NCBI GenBank assembly: GCA_034401795.1 | Contig: CM067374.1 | Coordinates: forward strand, 135,128,135-135,192,134 | Direction: 5' to 3' | Length of the DNA: 64,000 nucleotides | From: Chaetoderma sp. LZ-2023a | Taxonomy: Eukaryota > Mollusca > Caudofoveata > Chaetodermatida > Chaetodermatidae | In this document: positions 38,501 to 49,720 of the stretch, in pieces | How the letters are laid out: each line of letters starts with the position of its first letter | How positions within the stretch are numbered: position 1 is the first letter of the stretch | The notes under the pieces: model-generated | Databases searched by the model: none | Told to the model about the DNA's origin: nothing | The model's input: the letters and a program-made list of their open reading frames with translations, nothing else | Made by a program: the position numbers and the translations under genes

Positions 38501-41500
38501 AGGCCTCTTTTGAGATGTATGGCTACCACTTTAGGCAGCCCGGTGAACTGGTTGACAAGACAGTCATGTCTCTAGGCCTCTTTTGAGATGTATGGCTACC
38601 ACTTTAGGCGGCCCGGTGAACTGGTTGACAAGACAGCCATGTCTCTAGGCCACTTTTGAGATGTATGGCTACCACTTTAGGCGGCCCGGTGAACTGGTTG
38701 ACAAGACAGTCATGTCTCTAGGCCTCTTATGAGATGTATGGCTACCACTTTAGGCGGCCCGGTGAACTGGTTGACAAGACAGTCATGTCTCTAGGCCTCT
38801 TTTGAGATGTGTGGCGACCACTTTAGGCAGCCCGGTGAACTGGTTGACAAGACAGTCATGTCTCTAGGCCTCTTTTGAGATGTATGGCTACCTCTTTAGG
38901 GGGCCCGGTGAACTGGTTGACAAGACAGTCATGTCTCTAGGCCTCTTTTGAGATGTATGGCGACCACTTTAGGCGGCCCGGTGAACTGGTTGACAAGACA
39001 GCCATGTCTCTAGGCCTCTTTTGAGATGTATGGCTACCACATTAGGCGGCCCGGTGAACTGGTTGACAAGACAGTCATGTCTCTAGGCCTCTTTTGAGAT
39101 GTATGGCTACCTCTTTAGGGCGCCCAGTGAACTGGTTGACAAGACAGTCATGTCTCTAGGTCTCTTTTGAGATGTATGGCTACCTCTTTAGGCGGCCCGG
39201 TGAACTGGTTGACAAGACAGTCATGTCTCTAGGCCTCTTTTGAGATGTATGGCTACCTCTTTAGGCGGCCCAGTGAACTGGTTGACAAGACAGTCATGTC
39301 TCTAGGCCTCTTTTGAGATGTATGGCTACCTCTTTAGGCGGCCCGGTGAACGGGTTGACAAGACAGCCATGTCTCTAGGCCTCTTTTGAGATGTATGGCG
39401 ACCTCTTTAGGGGGCCCGGTGAACTGGTTGACAAGACAGCCATGTCGCTAGGCCTCTTTTGAGATGCATGGCGACCACTTTAGGCGGCCCGGTGAACTGG
39501 TTGACAAGACAGTCATGTCTCTAGGCCTCTTTTGAGATGTATGGCGACCTCTTTAGGCGGCCCGGTGAACTGGTTGACAAGACAGCCATGTCTCTAGTCC
39601 TCTTTTGAGATGTATGGCGACCACTTTAGGCGGCCCGGTGAACTGGTTGACAAGACAGTCATGTATCTACGCCTCTTTTGAGATGTATGGCTACCTCTTT
39701 AGGGGGCCCGGTGAACTGGTTGACAAGACAGTCATGTCTCTAGGCCTCTTTTGAGATGTATGGCGACCACTTTAGGCGGCCCGGTGAACTGGTTGACAAG
39801 ACAGCCATGTCTCTAGGCCTCTTTTGAGATGTATGGCTACCACTTTAGGCAGCCCGGTGAACTGGTTGACAAGACAGTCATGTCTCTAGGCCTCTTTTGA
39901 GATGTATGGCTACCACTTTAGGCGGCCCGGTGAACTGGTTGACAAGACAGCCATGTCTCTAGGCCACTTTTGAGATGTATGGCTACCACTTTAGGCGGCC
40001 CGGTGAACTGGTTGACAAGACAGTCATGTCTCTAGGCCTCTTATGAGATGTATGGCTACCACTTTAGGCGGCCCGGTGAACTGGTTGACAAGACAGTCAT
40101 GTCTCTAGGCCTCTTTTGAGATGTGTGGCGACCACTTTAGGCAGCCCGGTGAACTGGTTGACAAGACAGTCATGTCTCTAGGCCTCTTTTGAGATGTATG
40201 GCTACCTCTTTAGGGGGCCCGGTGAACTGGTTGACAAGACAGTCATGTCTCTAGGCCTCTTTTGAGATGTATGGCGACCACTTTAGGCGGCCCGGTGAAC
40301 TGGTTGACAAGACAGCCATGTCTCTAGGCCTCTTTTGAGATGTATGGCTACCACATTAGGCGGCCCGGTGAACTGGTTGACAAGACAGTCATGTCTCTAG
40401 GCCTCTTTTGAGATGTATGGCTACCTCTTTAGGGCGCCCAGTGAACTGGTTGACAAGACAGTCATGTCTCTAGGTCTCTTTTGAGATGTATGGCTACCTC
40501 TTTAGGCGGCCCGGTGAACTGGTTGACAAGACAGTCATGTCTCTAGGCCTCTTTTGAGATGTATGGCTACCTCTTTAGGCGGCCCAGTGAACTGGTTGAC
40601 AAGACAGTCATGTCTCTAGGCCTCTTTTGAGATGTATGGCTACCTCTTTAGGCGGCCCGGTGAACTGGTTGACAAGACAGCCATGTCTCTAGTCCTCTTT
40701 TGAGATGTATGGCGACCTCTTTAGGGGGCCCGGTGAACTGGTTGACAAGACAGCCATGTCTCTAGGTCTCTTTTGAGATGTATGGCTACCTCTTTAGGCG
40801 GCCCACTGAACTGGTTGACAAGACAGTCATCTCTCTAGGTCTCTTTTGAGATGTATGGCTACCTCTTTAGGGGGCCCGGTGAACTGGTTGACAAGACAGT
40901 CATGTCTCTAGGCCTCTTTTGAGATGTATGGCTACCACTTTAGGCGGCCCGGTGAACTGGTTGACAAGACAGCCATGTCTCTAGGCCACTTTTGAGATGT
41001 ATGGCTACCACTTTAGGCGGCCCGGTGAACTGGTTGACAAGACAGTCATGTCTCTAGGCCTCTTATGAGATGTATGGCTACCACTTTAGGCGGCCCGGTG
41101 AACTGGTTGACAAGACAGTCATGTCTCTAGGCCTCTTTTGAGATGTGTGGCGACCACTTTAGGCAGCCCGGTGAACTGGTTGACAAGACAGTCATGTCTC
41201 TAGGCCTCTTTTGAGATGTATGGCTACCTCTTTAGGCGGCCCGGTGAACTGGTTGACAAGACAGTCATGTCTCTAGGTCTCTTTTGAGATGTATGGCTAC
41301 CTCTTTAGGGGGCCCGGTGAACTGGTTGACAAGACAGCCATGTCTCTAGGCCTCTTTTGAGATGTATGGCTACCACTTTAGGCGGCCCGGTGAACTGGTT
41401 GACAAGACAGTCATGTCTCTAGGTCTCTTTTGAGATGTATGGCGACCTCTTTAGGGGGCCCGGTGAACTGGTTGACAAGACAGCCATGTCTCTAGGTCTC

Positions 41501-42000
41501 TTTTGAGATGTATGGCTACCTCTTTAGGCGGCCCACTGAACTGGTTGACAAGACAGTCATCTCTCTAGGTCTCTTTTGAGATGTATGGCTACCTCTTTAG
41601 GGGGCCCGGTGAACTGGTTGACACGACAGTCATGTCTCTAGGCCTCTTTTGAGATGTATGGCTACCTCTTTAGGGGGCCCGGTGAACTGGTTGACAAGAC
41701 AGTCATGTCTCTAGGCCTCTTTTTAGATGTATGGCTACCTCTTTAGGGGGCCCGGTGAACTGGTTGACAAGACAGCCATGTCTCTAGGCCTCTTTTGAGA
41801 TGTATGGCGACCACTTTAGGGGGCCCGGTGAACTGGTTGACAAGACAGCCATGTCTCTAGGCCTCTTTTGAGATGTATGGCGACCACTTTAGGCGGCCCG
41901 GTGAACTGGTTGACAAGACAGCCATGTCTCTAGGCCTCTTTTGAGATGTATGGCTACCTCTTTAGGGGGCCCGGTGAACTGGTTGACAAGACAGCCATGT
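32550..42000. repeat. Nested higher-order duplications (14-, 18-, 23-, 46-, 69-mers)
   Basis: The rare variant CTTATGAGATG occurs at 33691, 35370, 38726, 40040 and 41062, with gaps of 1679 (23 x 73), 3356 (46 x 73 - 2), 1314 (18 x 73) and 1022 (14 x 73) bp. GTATAGCGACC occurs at 32607 and 37643 (5036 bp, 69 x 73 - 1). Companions such as GGCAGCCCGG, GGCCACTTTTG and CCACATTAGG travel with them in the same order. This is the most recently reorganised part of the array. Confidence 0.8.
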
Positions 42001-42982
42001 CTCTAGGCCTCTTTTGAGATGTATGGCTACCTCTTTAGGGGGCCCGGTGAACTGGTTGACAAGACAGTCATGTCTCTAGGCCTCTTTTTAGATGTATGGC
42101 TACCTCTTTAGGCGGCCCGGTGAACTGGTTGACAAGACAGCCATGTCTCTAGGCCTCTTTTGAGATGTATGGCGACCACTTTAGGGGGCCCGGTGAACTG
42201 GTTGACAAGACAGCCATGTCTCTAGGCCTCTTTTGAGATGTATGCCTACCTCTTTAGGCGGCCCGGTGAACTGGTTGACAAGACAGTCATGTCTCTAGGC
42301 CTCTTTTGAGATGTATGGCTACCTCTTTAGGGGGCGCGGTGAACTGGTTGACAAGACAGCCATGCCTCTAGGCCTCTTTTGAGATGTATGGCTACCACTT
42401 TAGGGGGCCCGGTGAACTGGTTGACAAGACAGTCATGTTTCTAGGTCTCTTTTGAGATGTATGGCTACCTCTTTAGGGGGCCCGGTGAACTGGTTGACAA
42501 GACAGTCATGTCTCTAGGCCTCTTTTGAGATGTATGGCGACCACTTTAGGCGGCCCGGTGAACTGGTTGACAAGACAGCCATGTCTCTAGGCCTCTTTTG
42601 AGATGTATGGCTACCTCTTTAGGCGGCCCGGTGAACTGGTTGACAAGACAGTCATGTCTCTAGGCCTCTTTTGAGATGTATGGCTACCTCTTTAGGCGGC
42701 CCGGTGAACTGGTTGACAAGACAGCCATGTCTCTAGGCCTCTTTTGAGATGTATGGCGACCTCTTTAGGGGGCCCGGTGAACTGGTTGACAAGACAGCCA
42801 TGTCTCTAGGCCTCTTTTGAGATGTATGGCGACCTCTTTAGGGGGCCCGGTGAACTGGTTGACAAGACAGCCATGTCTCTAGGCCTCTTTTGAGATGTAT
42901 GGCGACCTCTTTAGGGGGCCCGGTGAACTGGTTGACAAGACAGCCATGTCTCTAGGCCTCTTTTGAGATGTATGGCGACCAC

Positions 42983-44230
42983 GTGTGCGTGAACTCTGTT
43001 TTGGATTCATTCATAAAGCGATTCTTAATTTTTAGTTTGCTTGAATTTATTGACAGAAGTTCGTTACGGGTTTTTTCCTCGCCTATGTAATCCACGTCGT
43101 AGGCATATACCGTCTCTAGCGGCATACCCAGTATGGACAGTTGGGGGTTTGGTTATGTGGAATTTTCCTAAACAGATTTGAATGCAGCAGCTAGGTAACA
43201 GCTGAAAAGCACAGGGACAGACCATCTCCCTATGTCCTAAAATCTGTAGACTTCATTAACTTGATTCATACTCTCAGCTTGGTGTCTGCAGCTAGTAGTC
43301 GTAAGTCATCTGCATTGCAACTGGCCTGGTATAGTGCATCTAGGATCTATGCCCGTTTAATTGTGTCGAAGGCTCATGACATGTCAATGCCCATTTTGTG
43401 GGTATCCCAGTGCTTGGACATGACAACTGACACAAACATGCGTTGGCTGCGTAGCTGCGCCCACATTTAAAGCCACTTTGCCATGATTCGCTGAAGTCAT
43501 AAATCTTGTCATGGATGCGGCATAGAATAACATTGTATAGGATTTTCTGTATGCTGTTCAGTAGCACAATGGGCCACAGACTGGTTTGCGGATCAGCTGA
43601 CTTCTTGGGCTTGGCTAGCAGGATAAAGGTGCCTTTGCCTACAGCAGCGATGGGAAGGTGGTGTATAAAAGCTGAATTGATTAGGTGCGTGATCGGTTTT
43701 GAGATAATGTTACTTGCCTATAATAGTTCATTGCTCATGCCATTATGTCCGGATACACGCCTATTTTCCGGGGTTTCAGTGCCTTCTCAATTTCTGCCGT
43801 TTTAATTGGTGTTAGTAATGGCCTGGGGTCTCCTGAGAACGGGTGCAAGGGCTCGTCATCGTGGTCAGTGAACTGTTCCACGAAATACTCTCGAATTGCC
43901 CTGTTCAGTGCCGATGAAGTGTCCTTCCCAGTGTGATGAATAGCAAGATCGTTTAAGCATTCGTTCACGTGTCACAGAATGTTATAGCTTTCCCTGCGCA
44001 GCTCTAACGCCTTCTGCTCTGCTGATAGCTTTACTACCACAGGGTCATCAGTATGTCTAGTTTTGCTGTTTCTGAGTACTTCTCTTGTGCTGGCAGCTGA
44101 TGATTCCATACATTTCAGTATTTTGATTAGGGCTTCGTTTGGATCAGACCTGCTGACGTCGATGTTAGCTATCTGCTCCCCGAGGGCCATTTTGTATGGC
44201 ATTTGAGTTTCAGTGTCGCTGATGAGCTGG
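42983..44230 (-). pseudogene. Decayed non-LTR retrotransposon RT abutting the satellite
   Basis: Reading minus strand from 44202: ALIKILKCMESSAASTREVL linker; IKTAEIEKALKPRKI near 43800; SNELL*ASNIISKPITHLIN near 43740-43680; KGTFILLAKPKKSADPQ near 43630; LWPIVLLNSIQKI and QSGFKCGRSYAANACLCQL near 43580-43430; motif A MGIDMS*AFDTIKRA near 43390-43350; motif C remnant ETVYAYDVDYIGEE near 43110; then KTEFTHT at the satellite edge. At least three stops and several frame changes are present, so it is dead. It belongs to an RT family different from the two later LINE copies. The C-terminal half is missing: sequence switches to satellite at about 42982. Confidence 0.85.
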
Positions 44231-44514
44231 GTCGGTTGTAGGTGACTCTACTCTCTTGTCTAATATGGCGTTTATATATTATGTAGAGATGGTTCATCTG
44301 AAGGCGCGTAATGACTGGCTTAAGGTTCAGAATTGAGATCTACACCTCCATAGGAACGGCCATCCCGAAGTAGGGATTTATAAATGGTGCCGAGATATAT
44401 AGCCCCGCCCCCAACCCCTTCCCTCACAACCCCCCCCCCCCCATATGACAAAAGCTGTAAAGGGCATGACGACACAGATAACAAGCAGAGGCTATAGAAC
44501 TTTCCTGTCATACT
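44231..44514. other. Short spacer with C13 homopolymer
   Basis: Unassigned sequence between two retroelement remnants. Contains a run of 13 C at 44430-44442 within a C-rich stretch (44403-44442). No gene recognised; the coding frame of the adjacent LINE reads through here only by chance. Confidence 0.6.
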
Positions 44515-47500
44515 TGTGCTCTGTGGTCTGTTCTGCTTCTCCACAAGGACAAGCGTAAGGTGGAACCACCTGTACATGTGTTGGTTTAGTCTGTTGTGTC
44601 CAGTTCTGAGACGAAAAATGGTCACTTGCTCTGGCATCGAGAGACGATGGTAGGCATCTTCTGATTGAGGTGTTCTATAGAGTGACTTGATGATAGTCTT
44701 CATCTCTGTATGGGTAACCATGTTTTCTGTCTGATTCTCTTCTGCACCCACCTTTGCCATCTTGTCTGCTTCCTCATTTCCTTGGACTCCACAGTGTGAG
44801 GGGATCCACTGCAGTGCTATCCGAAAGCATTTGATGGTTTGTAGTGCTTCTTCAAGTTGTGGCAGCTTACCTTTGGTGATAGCCTCAAGGACGGAGCGGG
44901 CATCAGATAGAAAGACAATCTGTGCAATAGGGTCTGCTATTCTGCTGATGGTATTAGCTGCATGAACCAGTGCTTCGACTTCAGCTCTGTAGTTTGTGCA
45001 GTGTTTGCCTGTCAGTATTGCAGCTGACTCATGTTGTCCATTTGGATACTGTATGTGCAGTCCGGCTCCGCTCCTAATTGCATCTTTGGCTGATCCATCT
45101 GTGTAGGTCCTTATCCATGTCTCCTGAGGGTACATTTCTTCCAGCATGGCTAGGGTCAGGGCCTTCTTGCTCACATCACTGTGTTCATCTTTGGTTGTGA
45201 GATGAGGTACTGTGGTACGAATAGCTATGCTCTCTAGTTTGTTTTCCCAGTCTGGAGGATCAAGTGTGTGGTTTGGATCTTCTATTTGTACTGGCAACAT
45301 TTCTTGGTGTTTCCTTTGAAGTGCTTTTGTCTCTTTCACAAAACTTGATCTTTTAAGTCTTCCTGATGACAGCTGTGCTTGCCTGATCTTCATTGGGTGG
45401 TTGTTGAATGATTTGAACTTTGCAGCTTGGATCAGTGTTTTGCATTCCCATCCTTTGATAAGTGGGGGGATGCCTGCTGTCTGCTCCATTTTTTCTATTG
45501 GTGTTGATCTCATTCCACCAGTGATGATGCGCAGTGCCTTGTTTTGTACTCTGTCGAGGTTCTGTTGATGAGATTTAGCTGCTGTCATCCATGAGCTGGA
45601 TCCATACTCAAGGTGTGGTCGTACGGCACCTAGGTAGATGGTCTTGAGGATCCTTTCATTGGCACCCCACTTTGTTCCTGCCAGCTTCCTCATGATGTTC
45701 AGCTTTCTTCTGGCCTTTGCCTCTGCGTTCTGGATGTGCTCCTTCCATGTTAATCTTCTGTCATAGGTGACTCCCAGATATGTCTGATGGTCCTCGTACT
45801 CGAGTGGAGTACCGCCCAGTGTCAGATTGCCAACCTTGGTTTTGGTGGGCAGTGAGAATAGCATGGCTGATGATTTTTCTTTGCTGATGGTAATACACCA
45901 GCGATTGGCCCAAGCTGTAATTCTGTCCAAGACGAGCTGCATTATGTACGTGGCAGTCGTTGTGTACTCCTCGGTGCACCAGAGTACGAGGTCATCTGCA
46001 TAGAGGGCTGCTTGGATCCCATTGGGCAGCTCTGCTGCAATGTCATTAATGAAGAGTATGAACAGAGTTGGTGATAATACTCCTCCTTGTGGCACCCCTT
46101 GTCTCAGCAATACATTCTGTCCAGATTGTCCATCCACCAGCACCCTAGCTCTGTGATTGTGTATGTATCACTTGGTCCATCGGAACATGTTGCCACCGAT
46201 GCCTGTGCGCCGGAGCTTCACTAGGAGGCCATCCTTCCACACCTTGTCAAATGCCTTCTGCAGATCGATAAAGGCAGCTAGCATCACCTTCTTGGCTTGA
46301 AAAGCGTCCTCTATGACCTGTGCAAGATGTGTTGTTTGATCTTCTGTGCTCCTGTATCTTCTGAAGCCGGCCTGCTCTGAAACTATGATGTTCCCCGACT
46401 CCAGGTACCACTGCAACCGCTGGTTGATGATGCGCTCCATGGTCTTGCATATGCAGCTTGTAAGACTTATAGGACGATAGCTCAGCACTTTCGTCTTGTT
46501 CTTCCCTTTTTTCAGAATAGGAGTCATTCTGGCTTCTTTCCAGCACTGAAGAACCTCTCCATTGGTCCAACTGAGATTAAAGATGTCTAGCAACTTGCGG
46601 AAAGATGCATTACCAAGGTGTTGGATCATTTCATTCGTAATGCCATCTGGCCCGGGAGATTTCTTCTTCTTCAATTGGCGGAGAGCCTTCTTCAGTTCTG
46701 CTAAACTAATGTCAACTTTCATTACATCGTGAGTGTTGGTGTCTGTTCTTTCCTTTTGCTCTTTTCTAACCTCTTTTTGATGCTTCGTGGTATAGAAATG
46801 TTGCTTTCTTTTGCATATGCCTTCGCAAAGGCATCTGCAGCAATTTTTCCTGTCAGTGTTTGTCCATCTTCTTCAAGAGTAATCTTCACTCCCCCGACAC
46901 CCTCATCATTCAGTGCTTCAGTCAGTCTCCATAGCTTTGAGGTGTCTCTCTCTAAATTAAACCCTGCCGTCTTTTCCCTCCAGCTTCTTCTTTTGGCCTC
47001 CAGCTTGGTTTTTAGATACATGGCTTTAGTTTGTTCTAGCGTGAAGTGGTTTTCATGACAGGGATTACCCTCTGCATCTTCTCTGGCTGTGTCTAGTTTA
47101 TCATGTGCTGCTTGCAGTTCTGTTTTCCAGTAGTGGCGGTAGTTTTTCCTGAACCCTCGAGGAATCGCTTCGTTGGCAGCCTTGAGGATACTTGAATTAA
47201 ATTCCTTGACCACATTGTTAATGTTTCTCCCTTCTACTGCTATATTTTGGGTAAGCTCATTGGAAGGAATGCCGAACAGACTCCAATTTGCCTTTTTGTA
47301 GTTCCACCTTGGATGTTGAGGGGAACTTGTCGAAATACTTCCAGAAAGAGAGAGGAGGACTGGGCGGTGGTCGCTTCCTCCTAACTGCGATCCGACCACA
47401 CTACTGAGGTTTCTGTGAATGTCTTATGTACAAAATGCCACGTCCGGCGTTGTTGTCGAGTGCCACCGGCGCAAGTAGAAGGTAGGCTGATCTGTGGGAT

Positions 47501-47696
47501 CGTTGACAAGTAAAAGGTGCTTTTCATCTTGCCATGCTTCAATGTCTTCTCCTCGTTTATCAAGTGGTCTGTATCCCCAGCTCTGGGACTGGCTATTAAA
47601 GTCTCCCGCAATGAGGAAGTGGCAGTCCGGGACCTTGATTGTGTCAAGTGAGAGATTCTTGTCATTAGGGCAGTAATAATTGACAATCTCAATCAC
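44515..47696 (-). pseudogene. Copy A ORF2 remnant: APE endonuclease, RT, RNase H
   Basis: Pieces in order: endonuclease 47696-47424 (NYYCPNDKNLSLDTI, LIAGDFNSQSQSWGYR) ending in a Glu-to-stop change (FCT*DIHRN); endonuclease end and linker 47399-46722 (VGSQLGGSDHRPVLL); RT start 46722-46168 (KKKKSPGPDGITNEM; SYRPISLTSC; AFIDLQKAFDKVW, motif A); a stop where copy B has Ser (RWTK*YIH); RT core 46143 onward (RQGVPQGGVLSPTLFILFIN; ALYADDLVLW with catalytic YADD); RNase H near 45130-44740 (RTYTDGSAKD, NYRAEVEALVHAAN, FLSDARSVLEAI, WIPSHCGVQGNEEADKMA). A deletion near 44548 relative to copy B (about 10 bp) breaks the C-terminal Cys region. The frame also shifts at 46722. Non-functional. Confidence 0.9.
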
Positions 47697-47780
47697 TGGT
47701 TGTTACCTTGATCTTGATATATTCTGCCTCTTCCATAAATGTTTTGATCTGGCTGGCGTTCACGCTGTTTGGGACCAGCG
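44515..47780 (-). mobile_element. Non-LTR retrotransposon copy A (EN-RT-RNase H), truncated at both ends
   Basis: Same family and orientation as copy B (50336-54292), offset 5993 bp in the central region. Homology starts on the 5' side at about 47780 (inside the endonuclease domain) and ends on the 3' side at about 44515, where copy B continues for another 180 bp. Family features (APE-type endonuclease, RT, RNase H, C-terminal Cys cluster in copy B) place it with the I-group of non-LTR elements; assignment to a clade is inference. No target-site duplication found because both edges look broken. Confidence 0.9.
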
Positions 47781-48380
47781 GGATAACCTCCGACATCTAA
47801 ATTGTGTACTATTAATAGTTCTCTGATTTGTAGCTGGTCTACTACTGATGGGAATTGTTAGGATCGCTGAGCTTATATAACTTAAGCACTCTAATTGCCT
47901 AGTTGCCCAGGTCATGTAATGTCCCTGGTATATTTTCTCGGCGTGCTGCACAGTTTACACCATGCATATAGATCCATAGATCTTCGGGATAGCAGAGCGG
48001 CTGCCCCTAGATGGATGTGTACTTTTTCTAATTCCAGACATACTACTCTCGAAGTTGATCTGTAACGTATAATACCAAAGCAATGCACCAATTCTCAGTT
48101 CAATATCGTGAAGGCGTGCAAAAAGGAGTGTAAAGGGGGGATGTTTGCATAAAAAAATTGACGAAAATGAAATTGTAACTGGCTGTGTAGTTCCTTAGAA
48201 TAAAGCAACCCACCAATTTTTAGTCGCATATTTTGAAGGAGTGCAAAAAAGTGCAGAATACCAATTGTGACAGACTGACCAACAGATGCATAGATGGAGA
48301 GCAAACATATATTTCCCAGGCTTTACCAGTAGGGACTACTAAATGGCGCACGAGGCATATCTCTCACCTAGCTGGCTAGC
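47781..48380. other. Non-coding spacer with a diverged 125-bp direct duplication
   Basis: No gene seen. Two related stretches, about 48070-48140 and 48196-48265, share GCA...CACCAATT, a TTGAAGG/GTGAAGG block and GTGCAAAAA. The text around 48265-48310 (GACTGACCAACAGATGCATAG) resembles widespread low-copy invertebrate intergenic repeats; this is an impression, not a database result. Confidence 0.5.
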
Positions 48381-48429
48381 TTACATTTATTAAAGCACCA
48401 ATACGCACCTTTGATGAATCAGACAAACA

Positions 48430-49280
48430 TAACTGCTGTCATAGACCAATGGGACATTGACCAATGAGGTAATCATCCTGTCTAACAACGCAAGTGTCAC
48501 TGACATTATTAACCAATGGGGCAAGGACCATTTTTCAATGGGACAAGAGTAACTGATGTCACTGCCCAATTGACCCATGGTCCTTGACTTTATTGAGCAA
48601 TGAGTCACGCATCATTGGCACAATTTATCAGCAGGGTGGGCATTACGGATGCCACAGACCTACACGTGGATGAGTTCCTGACATCATTGGCCAATAAGAC
48701 AAGTACTAAAGACATAATTGACCAATAGATAAAGCACCATTGGTCAATGTGGCAAGCGTAACAGATACAAATGGGACAAGGATCCTGGCATTGTTGGCAA
48801 AGGAGATAATCAACCCTTACATCAATGCCACACTAATCAGATGTAACTTACAGAATTGACCAATGGGACAAGAAGCAGTTGTCAATGTGGAAAGCGTAAC
48901 TGATGTCAATGCGCAATGGGTCAAGAGTTCCTGGAAATCAAATGGGCCAGAAATATAAAAATATTTGAGCCAGCAATCCATGACAATATGATCAAATAGT
49001 TAAAATGGGGCAATGGCCATAAGGAAATGTTTGAGCCGGTAATACAAAAATTTTGTCGGTGTCTTTGACAAAATTGACCAATTGTGAAAGTACCATTGAC
49101 TAATGTGGCAGCCATCATTGGCATTATTGATACAGCAGATGACATTTACCAATGGGGGCCATGGTGACAGTAAAAATGGATGAAGAAATGCAAGAATATT
49201 GGTGTCTTTCACATTATTGGCCAACAGGAAGCGGACAAGTGATCAATGGGGCAGCCATTCCTGACAGACAAATGATTAAT
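48430..49280. repeat. Degenerate CCAAT-containing minisatellite field
   Basis: A short motif close to GACCAATGGGACAAG recurs many times in diverged form, for example near 48444, 48456, 48511, 48536, 48689, 48718, 48856, 49077, 49149 and 49219, often followed by GTAACTGATGTCA or CATTATTG. Spacing is irregular (about 30-90 bp). It is an old, decayed tandem repeat. No coding frame over 75 codons and no evidence of a real promoter despite the repeated CCAAT. Confidence 0.65.
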
Positions 49281-49720
49281 GTGCAGTAAAGAAACATTTC
49301 TTCCAAATCCTGTTAACAATTTAGGTAATGTGACATAGATTGTTTCCCCATACCGTTCAATACTTAAAAACGCCTTAGACAGCCAGATTTATTACCCTTA
49401 TTTCTAGCAAATAGATTTTGCCTGAAAGAAAATATCTGCTAAATCTCTTTAATCCATCAACAATTGACAAAACATATTTATTTTAACCATAGCTTCAATC
49501 ATTTAAAATATATTAATGAATCCGTTAAGGGTGTCCCTTATATTCATAGTTCAAATAGATATTTGACTGAATGGGCATATCTGCTAAATTTAGGCAATTG
49601 TCACAGTAAATGATTTGGTGAGGAAATGCAAGAATATTGGCATGATTGGCACATATCTGCAACTGACGAAGTGTATATATTTTCCCCATACAGTTCAATA
49701 CTTATAAACAACTTAATGAT
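49180..49720. repeat. Pair of diverged direct repeats
   Basis: TTTCCCCATAC(C/A)GTTCAATACTTA occurs at 49343 and 49681; GAAATGCAAGAATATTGG occurs at about 49184 and 49625; ATATCTGCTAAAT occurs at about 49431 and 49580. These indicate an old segmental duplication in AT-rich DNA. No gene. Confidence 0.6.

Larger units (their letters stand above)
6958..42982. repeat. 36 kb satellite array, 73-bp monomer, about 493 copies
   Basis: Head-to-tail array of a 73-bp unit; a typical monomer is 7057-7129. Period check: GATGTAT occurs at 6984 (first) and 42967 (last), and 35,983/73 = 492.9. The unit contains the invariant block CCCGGTGAACTGGTTGACAA, a hairpin-like AGACA-NNNN-TGTCT, an AGGCCT palindrome and TTTTGAGATG. 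Four sites dominate variation: GGC(G/T)ACC, ACC(A/T)CTTT, TTTAGG(C/G)GG and CAG(T/C)CATG. The first three are largely linked as GACCACTTTAGGCGG versus TACCTCTTTAGGGGG. Occasional 1-2 bp indels occur (near 8332, 14175, 27889, 37776) but no foreign insertion was seen in the array. It encodes nothing credible: frames of 60-73 codons appear only where indels join monomers. Higher-order copies are listed separately. Function unknown; centromeric, subtelomeric or heterochromatic satellite are all possible. Confidence 0.99.

Noticed and set aside
6958..42982. CRISPR-like regular repeats
   Set aside because: Monomers are contiguous 73-bp units with no unique spacers, in eukaryotic-type DNA.
6958..42982. 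Hammerhead ribozyme in the satellite
   Set aside because: Neither strand of the monomer contains CUGAUGA.
44205..44240. CTGATGAG at 44218 as a ribozyme core
   Set aside because: No GAAA or stem partners within a plausible distance.
48430..49280. Promoter cluster based on repeated CCAAT
   Set aside because: Occurrences belong to one degenerate repeat and no gene starts nearby.
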